Source of the DNA: Allorhizocola sp044869915
GTDB taxonomy: Bacteria; Actinomycetota; Actinomycetes; Mycobacteriales; Micromonosporaceae
NCBI GenBank assembly: GCA_044869915.1
Contig: JBIOYB010000265.1
Span: 1-21,002, forward strand
Direction: 5' to 3'
Length of the DNA stretch: 21,002 nucleotides
Made by a program: the position numbers and the translations under genes
Notes under the pieces: generated by a model
Database searches by the model: none
Seen by the model: the letters and a program-made list of their open reading frames with translations, nothing else
What the model was told of the DNA's origin: nothing
Shown: positions 7,847 through 16,402 of the stretch, piece by piece
How the letters are laid out: the number at the start of each line of letters is the position of its first letter
How positions within the stretch are numbered: the stretch's first letter is position 1

Positions 7847-7909
7847 CCTGATTATCGTTGTCACGCCACAAGTTCGGAGAACGGCGCCCGTGGCGTGACT
7901 ACGATCAGG
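7847..7909. terminator. Bidirectional hairpin terminator between convergent operons
   Basis: A long inverted repeat fills the gap between the fusion gene (ends 7826) and the MMPL gene (ends 7905). The left arm is 7847-7869 and the right arm 7890-7909. The inner 10 bp (GTCACGCCAC / GTGGCGTGAC) are perfect. Outer pairs CGT/ACG and CCTGAT/ATCAGG continue the stem, with one mismatch and a 3-nt bulge. The loop is 20 nt. The right arm overlaps the MMPL stop codon. No U-tract follows, as is common in actinomycetes. Position between two converging genes supports termination in both directions. Confidence 0.75.
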
Positions 7910-10013
7910 CCGACACTCCCCAGCGGGCGTAAAGTCTGCGCAGCGGGCCCGGCGCCCACCAGTTGATCCGGCCAAACAGGCGCATGCTCGCGGGCACCAG
8001 CAGCGCCCGGACGATGGTGGCGTCGACCAGGATGGCGATCGCCAACCCGATGCCGATGATTTTGACGACGAGCACGCCCGAGGTCGCAAAGGACACGATC
8101 ACGACCACGAGCAGCAGCGCGGCACCGGTGATGATGCGGCCGGTCCGTTCGAGGCCCGCCGCCACGGCTTCGGTGTTGTCGCCGGACAGGTCATATTGTT
8201 CCCTGATCCGCGACAGCAGGAAGACCTCATAGTCCATCGACAGTCCAAACGCGATGGCCAGGATCAGGATAGGTTGTACGACATCGATGTTGCCGGTGGA
8301 GGTGTAGTCCAGGATGCCGGTCAGCCGCCCGTCCTGGAAGATCCACACGATTGCACCGAAGGCCGCCGAGAGGCTCAGGACGTTCATCACGATGGCCTTG
8401 ATCGGCAGGATCAGCGAGCCGAACGCGAAGAACAGCAACACAAACGTGGTGAGCCCGATGAGCAGCATCATCCACGGCAACCGCTGCCGCAGCATGTCCA
8501 TCAGGTCGGCAAACCCCGCGGCGTCGCCACCCACGAGCACCTCGCCGCCCGGCGGTGGTGAGACCGCGCGGATGGCGTCGACCTGGCGGCGCCCCTCCTC
8601 AGAAATCGGTTCCACATCGCTGCGCACGGTGATGCGTGCCGTGTTCCCCGCCGCACCCGTGATCAAAACATCGTCCACTCCGGACAGTGCCGCGATCCGA
8701 TCGCGGTAGGCGGCCAGTTCCTGCGTGCTCGCGGGATCCGACACCGGCCGGGGCAGCGTGACGATCGCCTCGACCGGCTGGGTCACGCTCGCCGGGAAGG
8801 AGTCCACAATGGACTCCTGCACCTGCCGGCTCTCGGCCGACTCCGGCAGGACACGCGTGTCCAGCCAACCGTAGGAGATGCGCAGGAACGGCAGGCCCAT
8901 CACCACGAGCACGGCCACGACTCCCACACCGACCAGGATCGGCCGGCGCATCACGGCGCGCGCGATCCGCGCCCACGTGCCACCGCCCGTCCCAGCCTTG
9001 GCCCCGCGCGCCCGCAACCGTTGCCCGAGCACGGCGAGCAGGGCCGCCATCGCCGTCAACGCGAACGTCGCCGCCAGCAGCACGGCCGCGATCCCGCCGA
9101 ACGCGATGGACCGCAGGAACACCTGCGGGAAGACCAACAGGCTGGCCAGGGCGAGCGCGACGGTGACAGCCGAGACGGCGATCGTGCGCCCGGCGGTGAC
9201 CATCGTGCGCCGCAACGCCTCCGGGACCGGATAACCCTGCCCGAGCTCCTCCCGGAACCGGCCCACCATAAACAGGCTGTAGTCGATGGCAAGGCCGAGC
9301 CCGAGCAGGGTCACCACGTTGACCGAGAAGATCGAGACCTCGGTGGCCAGGCTCAGCAGGCGCAGCGCCGCCAACGATCCGACGATCGCCAACAGTCCGA
9401 TGAGGACGGGCAACAGCGCGGCGAGCAGGCTGCGAAACATGAAGACCAGCAGCACGAAGAGCACCGGCAGCGCCAGCGCCTCGGCGCGGGTGAGGTCGGC
9501 CTTGCTCTGCACGTTCACATCGTCAAACATGGCCAGCGGCCCGCCGGCGGTGACCTCCAGGTCGGGGCTCGCCAGCAACCCTTTGATGGCCTGATAGTTG
9601 GTGAGCCTGGTGTTCTCGTCCGCCCCGGCGATCTGCACCGCGGCAAAGGTCGACCGCCGGTCGGTGCTCACCATGGCCGGCGACCCGGTCACCCAATAGT
9701 CGGTGACGCCCTCGATCCGCTCGTCGGGCAGCGTGTCGAGCAACTTCGTCGCGGCGTCACGGAACGAGGGATCGTCGACGCTCCAGCGGTCGCTGCGGAA
9801 AAGCACGACGACGTCGGCGTCGTTGCGGCCCAGGCTCTCGCGCTCCACGTCGGCCGAGCGTGAGCTCTCGCTCGCCGCATAGGTGAAGCCGCCGCCCACC
9901 AGGTCGTCGAATGCGCCGCTACCCCATGCGCCGGCCGCGGCGAGAAACACCGCGGCCGTCACAATCATCCACCGGCGGGCGCTATATGCCGCCCGCCCGA
10001 GAAAATCCAGCAC
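7905..10013 (-). CDS. MMPL-family (RND) lipid transporter
   Basis: This 702-residue integral membrane protein has the two-fold RND/MMPL layout: one N-terminal helix (about 15-35), an extracytoplasmic domain, five helices, then the same pattern repeated. The paired proton-relay motifs are clear: GLGLAIDYSLFMVGRFREEL (Asp near 244) and GLSMDYEVFLLSRIREQY (Asp near 594). Length is normal for the single-chain actinobacterial form. These proteins move lipids or lipidated metabolites across the cytoplasmic membrane, e.g. MmpL7 for PDIM. The start is GTG 10013, only 6 nt after the stop of the upstream ligase gene. No strong ribosome binding site is seen, so translational coupling is likely. Context makes it the probable exporter of the PKS product; the actual substrate is unknown. 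Confidence 0.92.
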   Translation of the reverse strand: MLDFLGRAAYSARRWMIVTAAVFLAAAGAWGSGAFDDLVGGGFTYAASESSRSADVERESLGRNDADVVVLFRSDRWSVDDPSFRDAATKLLDTLPDERIEGVTDYWVTGSPAMVSTDRRSTFAAVQIAGADENTRLTNYQAIKGLLASPDLEVTAGGPLAMFDDVNVQSKADLTRAEALALPVLFVLLVFMFRSLLAALLPVLIGLLAIVGSLAALRLLSLATEVSIFSVNVVTLLGLGLAIDYSLFMVGRFREELGQGYPVPEALRRTMVTAGRTIAVSAVTVALALASLLVFPQVFLRSIAFGGIAAVLLAATFALTAMAALLAVLGQRLRARGAKAGTGGGTWARIARAVMRRPILVGVGVVAVLVVMGLPFLRISYGWLDTRVLPESAESRQVQESIVDSFPASVTQPVEAIVTLPRPVSDPASTQELAAYRDRIAALSGVDDVLITGAAGNTARITVRSDVEPISEEGRRQVDAIRAVSPPPGGEVLVGGDAAGFADLMDMLRQRLPWMMLLIGLTTFVLLFFAFGSLILPIKAIVMNVLSLSAAFGAIVWIFQDGRLTGILDYTSTGNIDVVQPILILAIAFGLSMDYEVFLLSRIREQYDLSGDNTEAVAAGLERTGRIITGAALLLVVVIVSFATSGVLVVKIIGIGLAIAILVDATIVRALLVPASMRLFGRINWWAPGPLRRLYARWGVSA

Positions 10014-10019
10014 GGCGGA

Positions 10020-11744
10020 TCAGGTCCAGCGGCCGATGCCGATGGCCTGGGAACCGCTGAACAACTGCTCGCGCAGGTGCACCCGGCGGATCTTCCACGT
10101 GCCGGTGCGCGGGAACTCGTCCCACCGGATCTGGATCGGCTCCGCCATCGGGGACAGATCCGCGACCGCCGCGGCCCAGTCCTGCTTGTCGAGGGGGATA
10201 TCGTTTTCTGTGCTGACGACCGGTACCGGCAAATCTCCGGCAACGGGCAAAACGATCACCTCGGTGGTGTATGGAATGCGATCCAGGATCAGATCCTCGA
10301 ACTCGATCGCGCTGCCGCCGGGGATCTGGTCGATCTCCCGGTCCACGATCCGCACCGCGCCCCACCGGTTGAACACGCCGAGGTCTCCCGTGTTCCACCA
10401 CCATTCGTTGCACTTGAGGTCGTGGCGGTCCTGCTCGCCGACGTAGGCGAGGCACCGCCCGGGCTGGTCGATCTCGACCAGGCCGACCGTGCCGCGCGGC
10501 ACCTCCTTGCCCGTGTCCGGGTCAACTGCGCGCAGCTTGGCGTGGAACGGGATCGGCCACCCGATCAGTTGAGTCGGCGGCGGCCGGTGGCCTCGACGCC
10601 GTACCACAAAACGGAAAAAGGGCCGAATGCACAGGGCGCCGTTTTCGCTCTGGCTCCAGGATTGCACCCAGATCGGGAAACGCCGCTTGGTCGCCGCCAT
10701 GAACGTCCGGATGGTCCGGGTGTGTATGGCGTCGAACGAATTCACATATTCGCGCACATTGCTGAAGTAGCCCGCGGGCTCACGGGTCAACGGCTCCCAC
10801 ACGAGGTAGATGTTGGGCAGGGCCTCCACGAGCGTGGGCTTGTGCTCGGTGAGCAGCTCCCGCAGCCTCGGCGAGAAGGGGTCGGACATGAACACGACCC
10901 TCGGCCCGACCCGGGCCATCGCGAGCTGCATCGTGGTAAGCCGCTCGTGCGTGTAGGGGTCGCAGAAGAACACGGTATCGCTGCGGCGCAGCCCAAATCG
11001 TGGCCAGCGCTCGGTTTCGACGATCGCCATCGCGTAGATGGACTCCGCGGAGTGCATGACCAGCTTGGGAATGCCGGTCGTGCCCGAGGTGTGCGTGATG
11101 ACCACCGGCTCCTTGAGCTCGCGCATATTGGGCTCGACCGGCGGCGCGTCCTTGAACTCGTCGAGCACCGCGACGTCCGGCCGGTCCGGCACCGCGTCGC
11201 AGCTGATCGTGCGCACGGTCAGCCGGGACACCACGTCCTCGGTGATGCCGCACTTTTCGATGTTGTGCCGGTCGGTGAGCACGAACGCGCCCTCGAGCCG
11301 CTCCAGCATCGGGATGAACGCCTCGGGCCCATAGGAGCCGGAAAACATGCACGGAATCGCGCCGATCCGGGCGATTGCGCAACCAAGGATGACAATATCG
11401 AGATGGTTCGTCTTGATGATGGCGACCCTGTCCCACGGCCTGACCCCGGCCTGGTGCAACCATGCCGCGCTCTGGTCGACGAGCTCGGCCCACTGCGTGT
11501 AGGTGCGCGAGGTCGGGCCGTCCGGGTCGATGTCCGGCGCCCGGTCCACGATCACCAGCTCGTCGGGCGCGGTGCGCGCCGCGACGTGCCAGGTCTCGCC
11601 CATTTTGGAGTGTGCCGGCGTCCGGGACAACGGACCGAACAGACGGCGACGCCAGCGGGTCGGCGTGTATTCGGTCAGGAATCGCGGGATGGGACGTTGC
11701 GGCTCTGTGCCATCGACCGCCGCCGTTTCAATAGGGGAAACCAC
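10020..11744 (-). CDS. AMP-forming acyl ligase (class I adenylate-forming enzyme), substrate unknown
   Basis: A 574-residue adenylate-forming enzyme. Motifs: the P-loop THTSGTTGIPK (about 216-226), QSENGA where most family members have YG.TE, NTGDLG, an A8-like hinge DREIDQIPGGSAIEF and the catalytic lysine K551 in PRTGTWKIRR. The A5 and A8 motifs are divergent, so it belongs to an unusual subgroup, distinct from the FAAL at 2997. It could be an acyl-CoA synthetase or could load another carrier. The start chosen is GTG 11744, since GGAGGA (11756-11751) sits 6 nt upstream; an open frame continues to GTG 11810 but without such a site. It is the first gene of a two-gene operon with the MMPL exporter, so it may modify or activate the exported lipid or a second acyl group. 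Confidence 0.87.
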   Translation of the reverse strand: MVSPIETAAVDGTEPQRPIPRFLTEYTPTRWRRRLFGPLSRTPAHSKMGETWHVAARTAPDELVIVDRAPDIDPDGPTSRTYTQWAELVDQSAAWLHQAGVRPWDRVAIIKTNHLDIVILGCAIARIGAIPCMFSGSYGPEAFIPMLERLEGAFVLTDRHNIEKCGITEDVVSRLTVRTISCDAVPDRPDVAVLDEFKDAPPVEPNMRELKEPVVITHTSGTTGIPKLVMHSAESIYAMAIVETERWPRFGLRRSDTVFFCDPYTHERLTTMQLAMARVGPRVVFMSDPFSPRLRELLTEHKPTLVEALPNIYLVWEPLTREPAGYFSNVREYVNSFDAIHTRTIRTFMAATKRRFPIWVQSWSQSENGALCIRPFFRFVVRRRGHRPPPTQLIGWPIPFHAKLRAVDPDTGKEVPRGTVGLVEIDQPGRCLAYVGEQDRHDLKCNEWWWNTGDLGVFNRWGAVRIVDREIDQIPGGSAIEFEDLILDRIPYTTEVIVLPVAGDLPVPVVSTENDIPLDKQDWAAAVADLSPMAEPIQIRWDEFPRTGTWKIRRVHLREQLFSGSQAIGIGRWT

Positions 11745-11885
11745 GAGCTGTCCTCCGTTCCGGATCCGGGACATACGGCCAGGTACGCCGATCGAGAATT
11801 GGAAACTCACTGATCACCATAGCCAACCGGAAGCTGGCGGTATACGGCGATGACCGACCGGACGGAAGCTCGGGCCCGAAGAGCC

Positions 11886-11909
11886 GATACCGCGGGCAGC
11901 CGCGGTATC
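11886..11909 (-). terminator. Perfect 10-bp stem with GCAG-type tetraloop after the DUF262 gene
   Basis: GATACCGCGG (11886-11895) and CCGCGGTATC (11900-11909) form a perfect 10-bp stem with a 4-nt loop. It overlaps the TGA of the DUF262/ATL gene (11910-11908) and lies upstream of the ligase operon on the same strand. It should insulate the ligase-MMPL operon from readthrough. There is no U-tract. Confidence 0.7.
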
Positions 11910-13967
11910 AGTCCGGCGGGATGTGGGCTCCGGTTTCGGCGTCGAGCCCGATCGCCTTGGCCAGGTCGTCCGCCGTCATCCGCTGCATCGGCGCAGCTCG
12001 CCCGTTGGCGTCGAAGGCCACGCCCTCGGCTTCGAGCACCTTGCGCGGGTCGTCCGTGCGCTGCGGGTCCGTCCAGCGGAACTCGGGGGAGATCGAACCG
12101 TTCAGCTTGAGCACCCGATGCGCGTTGGGCACCGACACGTTGGCCAGCCGCACGCCGACCGGCACCTGATGCGACCCGATCACGGTCGCCACATCGCTGT
12201 AACTGGTCCATCGGCCCGCCGGGATCGACGCCAGCACGGTCGTCATCAGCGCCCACTGCGGCTTCAACGGCTCCGTCATGGCACTGCGGTCAGGCCCCGG
12301 CCAGATCTTGATGATCTTCTCCGCCATCGCGCGCCCGCGCTTGTGGATTTCGGTGCGCGCCCACTGCCGCGCCTCCGCGATCTCCCGGTTCATGGCCAGC
12401 CCGCTGTCGGCAAGGATCTTCTTCTTGAGGTCGAACGTGTCGTTGGCGAGCTTTCCGTTGTACGCGGTCAGGCTGAGGTTGCCGAGGGTGTGCACCAGCG
12501 AGCTGTGCAGCTCATCGGGCGACTCACCGGGCGCGTCGGCGGCCAGCATGCCGAGCGACTCCGCGGTGGGTGACTGCGGCAGCACCATGCTCGATCGCCA
12601 GCCTGGACCTGGCGAAGTCGAGCGGCTCACCGTGCTCGTATGCCTCCTCGACGCACCGCAACACATAGGTCCGCTGCGGGCCGCGCCCGTTCCAGTAAAA
12701 CGGGTTGGCAAGGACGGCCTCCCGGATGAGCTGGTCGGTGGGAAAGCGCCGTCGTGGGCCCGACAGCAGCCGGGTGATCTCCGCCGCGGTCGGCGCGGCA
12801 TCCCCCAACTCCTTGACCACCGACATGAGCAGCCGATTGTTGTTGTTGGTCGGAATGCCCGCGATCATCCGCCGGACCAGATAGCTCTCCACGACCCGCA
12901 GCGACTCGGCCGCGTCCGCGTATGTCAGCCGGCCATCCTCCCGCGCCAACAAGACGAGCAGGGCAATCGGCTCCACGACCGCGGCACCCCAGCGCTTGAG
13001 CCGGTCCAAGGCGTGACGCAGCACCTGATCCGGCTCACTGTCGGGCCGCAGGATCCGGTCGTAAAGGCGAGCCCGGCGGTGCAGCTCGGCGATCCACGCC
13101 TCAATGCCCGCTTCGTCGGCGATCCTCGCCAGGCGCTGCTGCTGAGTTTGATACGTGGACTCCTGCGTCGCCCGGTCGTCGCCGCGCAGCACCAGGTCGA
13201 GCCACACCAGTTGGGTCAGCTCGTCGTCGGCCATCAGTTCCTGTAGCGGCAGCCACTGAAACTCGTAGACATGCTCGGCCCGGGTGGGCAGCCGCATGAA
13301 CAGGTAGTTGCGCAGCAGGTCCGCCTGGGTGAGTCGCTGCCCGGTGTGGTTGAGGACTCGAAGATGCGGTACACGTTGTCGTCCGCGTGGGCCGCGATCT
13401 CGACGATGCTGAGGCGGGCCACGATGATCTGCTCCAGCTGCTCGAGATCGAACGGCCGGCCGTCCTCGGCGCCGACCGCGAGGACCCCAAGGAAGTAGTT
13501 GTAGGCGATGCCAATGGGGTCTTCGCCGCCGGCGTCGGGCGTCCGCTCCACCAGGGAGATCCACGATTTGCGGTCGGCCTGGGTCGGCAGCACCGTATAT
13601 CGCGACAATCCCTTCGCCCACTTGTTGAGCAGATAGAGATCGTCGATTCGGGTCGCGCCCTCGGCATCGGTGTTGCGGAGGTGATCCCTGATCGCGCACA
13701 GCAGGATGCTCAGCGACGTCAGCCGCTGCTGACCGTCCACAACCAGCCAGCTCTGGACCCGGCGGGCGTGTTGGCCGGGTTGGGTGCCAGCACCACCGAG
13801 CCGAGAAAGTGTGTCATGGACAGGTCGGTGTCGATCAGGCCGAGGACGTCGTTCCACATCTGCTCCAGATGACTGCGCTTCCAGCTGTAGCGACGCTGGT
13901 AAAGCGGTATCAGGTACTGCCGCTCCCCTTGCAGTAGTCCCTTGAGCGTTGTTTCGCTCGCCTTCAC
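11908..13967 (-). pseudogene. GmrSD-like (DUF262 + DUF1524) protein fused to alkyltransferase-like domain, three frameshifts
   Basis: Three reading frames read in succession give one continuous protein of about 685 residues. The DUF262 part has IPLYQRRYSW, VDGQQRLTSL and FESLNHTGQRL; the DUF1524 part has IEHVLPQ and HTLGNLSLTAYN; the C-terminal MGMT/ATL part has IPAGRWTSYSDVA and NAHRVLKLNG. The usual MGMT active site PCHR reads NAHR, so the methyl-acceptor Cys is absent, as in alkyltransferase-like proteins. Each restored motif needs one base change: one missing near 13760 (before VQSWLV), one missing near 13354 (in FESLN) and one extra near 12585 (in IEHVLPQ). All fall in short G/C runs, so sequencing error is as likely as real decay. 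GmrSD enzymes are type IV, modification-dependent restriction systems; DUF1524 carries an HNH-like nuclease motif. The start is GTG 13967, with GGGGAGG 4 nt upstream. Confidence 0.85.
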
Positions 13968-14071
13968 CGCGCCTCCCCGAAGTCGTGGAAGCAGTGATTT
14001 TCTCACCGGCGGACAAGACGGACGCTGCCGGGTCGCGAAGGGGACTCCTCAATGGAGCTTTCGAAAAAGGA

Positions 14072-14602
14072 TCAGTCGATGTCGGTGCAGACGTTGTGTG
14101 TCGTCCCGTGCACCATCGTGATGGTCTTGTGGATCAGATCCGGGGAGAACTCGACGGTGAAGACTCCATCGACGATCCATATCCCGCGCGGGAGGCTTCC
14201 GGCGTTTTCGCGGAAGCCGAGCATCACCGGGCCGACGACGAACCAGGTCTGCGATCCGTCCGCGGCATGCTCGACAAGGGCGCTGCCGCTCGCGTCGGCC
14301 AGCGTCGACGCGCCCGTCTCGGTGTTGGTCACCTCCATGATCAGGTCTCCGACGTACAGCTCACGCTTTGGCGTACCGTCCGGATAGGACGATATGACGA
14401 GCTTGCGGACCTCGTCGACGACGGGCTCGCCGTGGACCGCGAAGTCGCATCGGGCGCCCGCCGGAAGGTCGAAAGGGCTCTGCGGCGCGGGCACGAAGCC
14501 GCCGCCGGTGGTGGTGGTGGTGGTGGACGCGGCCTGAGCCGGAGCCGGGGCCAGGACCAGCATCGCGGCCATCGCCAGGGCCGAAACAAACAATCTACGC
14601 AT
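14072..14602 (-). CDS. Small secreted protein, unknown function
   Basis: A 176-residue protein with a clear Sec signal peptide: MRRLFVSALAMAAM, a hydrophobic core, and an APAQA-AS cleavage site near residue 25. A Thr/Gly-rich spacer follows, then a beta-rich domain with two Cys (in GARCDF and the C-terminal THNVCTDID) that may form a disulfide. I do not recognise the family. The start at ATG 14602 is chosen because it places the signal peptide at the N-terminus; upstream in-frame ATGs at 14614 and 14653 exist and none has a convincing ribosome binding site. It is divergent from the SARP regulator gene and lies 104 bp from the start of the DUF262 gene on the same strand. Confidence 0.75.
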   Translation of the reverse strand: MRRLFVSALAMAAMLVLAPAPAQAASTTTTTTGGGFVPAPQSPFDLPAGARCDFAVHGEPVVDEVRKLVISSYPDGTPKRELYVGDLIMEVTNTETGASTLADASGSALVEHAADGSQTWFVVGPVMLGFRENAGSLPRGIWIVDGVFTVEFSPDLIHKTITMVHGTTHNVCTDID

Positions 14603-14700
14603 GGCCCAAAGCATCGTCATGCGTTCTGACCATCGGCTCACCATCCGGCTCATCGTCGCGGGTCGACAACCGACCGCACGGGCCAGCCCGTCCTGACAAA

Positions 14701-16032
14701 GTGGAGTTCCGGTTGCTCGGTCCGTTCGAGGCGCGCCATGATGGCAACCCGGTCGAGATCGGCGGCCGCCGCCAGGAGCGCTGCCTGCTGGCCGTCCTGC
14801 TCCTCGACGCGGGTCGTCTGGTCCCGACCGGCCGCCTCATCGACCTGCTTTGGCCGGAGCGCCCACCGGGCACCGCCCGCGGCACCATCCACACCTACAT
14901 CGGGAGGCTGAGGACGGCCCTGGCGCAGTATGCGGTGCGCATCACCACTCGCGCCGACGGTTACGTCGTCGAGCCGGACGATCACGTGATCGACAGCGAC
15001 GAGTTCGTCCGCGCCGTGCACCAGGCGATCGACACCGACCAGGCCGAACAGCGAGGGAAGCTCCTCGACGCCGCGCTCGGCCTGTGGCGTGGCCCGTTGC
15101 TGGCCGATGTGGCCGGCGAACCACTACGGCAACGGCTGCACGGGCCGCTGGAGGAGCTGCGGCTGGTCGCCATCGAATTGCGCGCCGAGGCACGCCTTCA
15201 GCTGGGGCAGCACACCCTCGTGGCAAGCGAGCTCGTCGCCATTGCCCGCGCCCACCCCACCCGCGAACGGCTCGTGGGCCACCTGATGACCGCCCTGTAC
15301 CGGGGTGGCCGCCAGGCCGACGCGCTCAGGCTCTACGGGACGACCAGACAGTCGCTTGTGGACGATCTCGGGGTCGAGCCGGGACCCGAGCTGCGGCAGC
15401 TGCATCAGCGCATCCAGCACAAGGACCACCGGCTCGACCAGCCACGCCCCGCCGTGTACGAGATACGGATCGGCGACGTGTCCCTGCCGTGGAACGTCGC
15501 CGGGCATCCGGCGCTCGAATTCTGCAACACCTACGCCGGATGGCGCTCCGCCAATCCGCTGCCGAGCGCCGAGTGGCTGCGCGGCTACAACACGCTCGCG
15601 ATCTGGACGGGATATGTGGGCCTGGGCGACGAGGCTACGGTGAGCCGCCTGCTGGATTTGGCCCGGCGCGACCCGGCCGGCGCGGAGTCGGCGCTGGCCG
15701 ACGCGCGCCGATTGCGTACCAACCTATATCAATGTTTTGTCGATCCTGACGACCGGCGTTCCTTCGACGCGGTGGCCCGGCATGCGCAAGCCGCGGCGAA
15801 GACGCTCGTCTTCGGACGGTCCGACAACGGCCGCGGGCGCTGGCAGGTCGCGCTCACCCACGGGCTCCGGCTGCCGCTGCACGCCGTCGCCTGGAGCGCG
15901 GCGCAGCTGCTCACCGATCCGCGCCGGCTCACCATCCACGCCTGTCCACACGAGCGCTGCGGCTGGCTCTTCCTTGACCACACCGGAATGCGCCGCTGGT
16001 GCAGCCTGGCCACGTGCGGCCCCGACCGCTAG
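14701..16032 (+). CDS. SARP-type transcriptional regulator fused to a CGNR/ABATE-like zinc-finger domain
   Basis: Residues 1-95 form an OmpR-type winged helix (EFRLLGPFEARHDG, IGGRRQERCLLAVLLL, LIDLLWPERPPGTARGTIHT). Residues about 95-245 form the bacterial transcriptional activator domain (EELRLVAIELRAEARL, PTRERLVGHLMTALYRGGRQ), together the SARP/AfsR layout. Residues about 260-443 match an ABATE-type domain (GHPALEFCNTYAGWRS) ending in a CGNR zinc finger: C415, C420, C434, C439 in CPHERCGWLFLD and WCSLATC. The expected CGNR reads CGPDR and the protein stops there, so the final basic helix usual in CGNR proteins is missing. GTG 14701 has no clear ribosome binding site and may be read leaderless. 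The stop overlaps that of the next, convergent gene. SARPs usually activate antibiotic clusters; whether it controls the locus on the left is not shown. Confidence 0.85.
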   Translation: MEFRLLGPFEARHDGNPVEIGGRRQERCLLAVLLLDAGRLVPTGRLIDLLWPERPPGTARGTIHTYIGRLRTALAQYAVRITTRADGYVVEPDDHVIDSDEFVRAVHQAIDTDQAEQRGKLLDAALGLWRGPLLADVAGEPLRQRLHGPLEELRLVAIELRAEARLQLGQHTLVASELVAIARAHPTRERLVGHLMTALYRGGRQADALRLYGTTRQSLVDDLGVEPGPELRQLHQRIQHKDHRLDQPRPAVYEIRIGDVSLPWNVAGHPALEFCNTYAGWRSANPLPSAEWLRGYNTLAIWTGYVGLGDEATVSRLLDLARRDPAGAESALADARRLRTNLYQCFVDPDDRRSFDAVARHAQAAAKTLVFGRSDNGRGRWQVALTHGLRLPLHAVAWSAAQLLTDPRRLTIHACPHERCGWLFLDHTGMRRWCSLATCGPDR

Positions 16033-16379
16033 TCGGGACGCGCCTGCTCCCAGGCGAACCCAGTGCGCCACTGCGACTCGCCCGTCAGATACGACTGGAA
16101 CGCCTGCCGCACCTGCTCCAGCGTGACCTGTCCCTCGGCGCGAAACTGTTGCCCGCCCTCGCGATATTCCAGCACCCACGGGTCAGAACCGTGGGTCTGC
16201 AGGAAGGCCGCGCACGCCGCGCCCGGCTCCCATGCGTTGCCGGCCTGGATGAACTCCTCATCGGACCCGCTGAGGATCGCGAACTTGCCGAACGCGTCCG
16301 AGGCGAGCAGCTCGTCCAGTGCCGCCGCGTCCATCTCTCCCACGTCGCCCAGATCCTCGGTGGTCAGTGTCATCGGCAC
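16029..16379 (-). CDS. Small uncharacterised protein, second gene of an SDR operon
   Basis: A 116-residue acidic protein with no signal peptide or membrane segment. It has an N-terminal MDAAALDELLASDAFGKFAIL segment, a central WEPGAACAAFLQ, the phrase WVLEYREGGQQFRAEGQVTL and a C-terminal VRQAFQSYL with several Trp. The pattern resembles small actinobacterial proteins of unknown function; I cannot assign a role. GTG 16379 is chosen because AGGAG lies 6 nt upstream, better spaced than for the ATG two codons later. It begins 23 nt after the stop of the SDR gene, so the two are probably co-transcribed. Its TAG stop shares the CTAG at 16029-16032 with the TAG of the SARP gene on the other strand. 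Confidence 0.78.
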   Translation of the reverse strand: MPMTLTTEDLGDVGEMDAAALDELLASDAFGKFAILSGSDEEFIQAGNAWEPGAACAAFLQTHGSDPWVLEYREGGQQFRAEGQVTLEQVRQAFQSYLTGESQWRTGFAWEQARPD

Positions 16380-16402
16380 GAAAGACTCCTGTCGTCGAAT
16401 GC

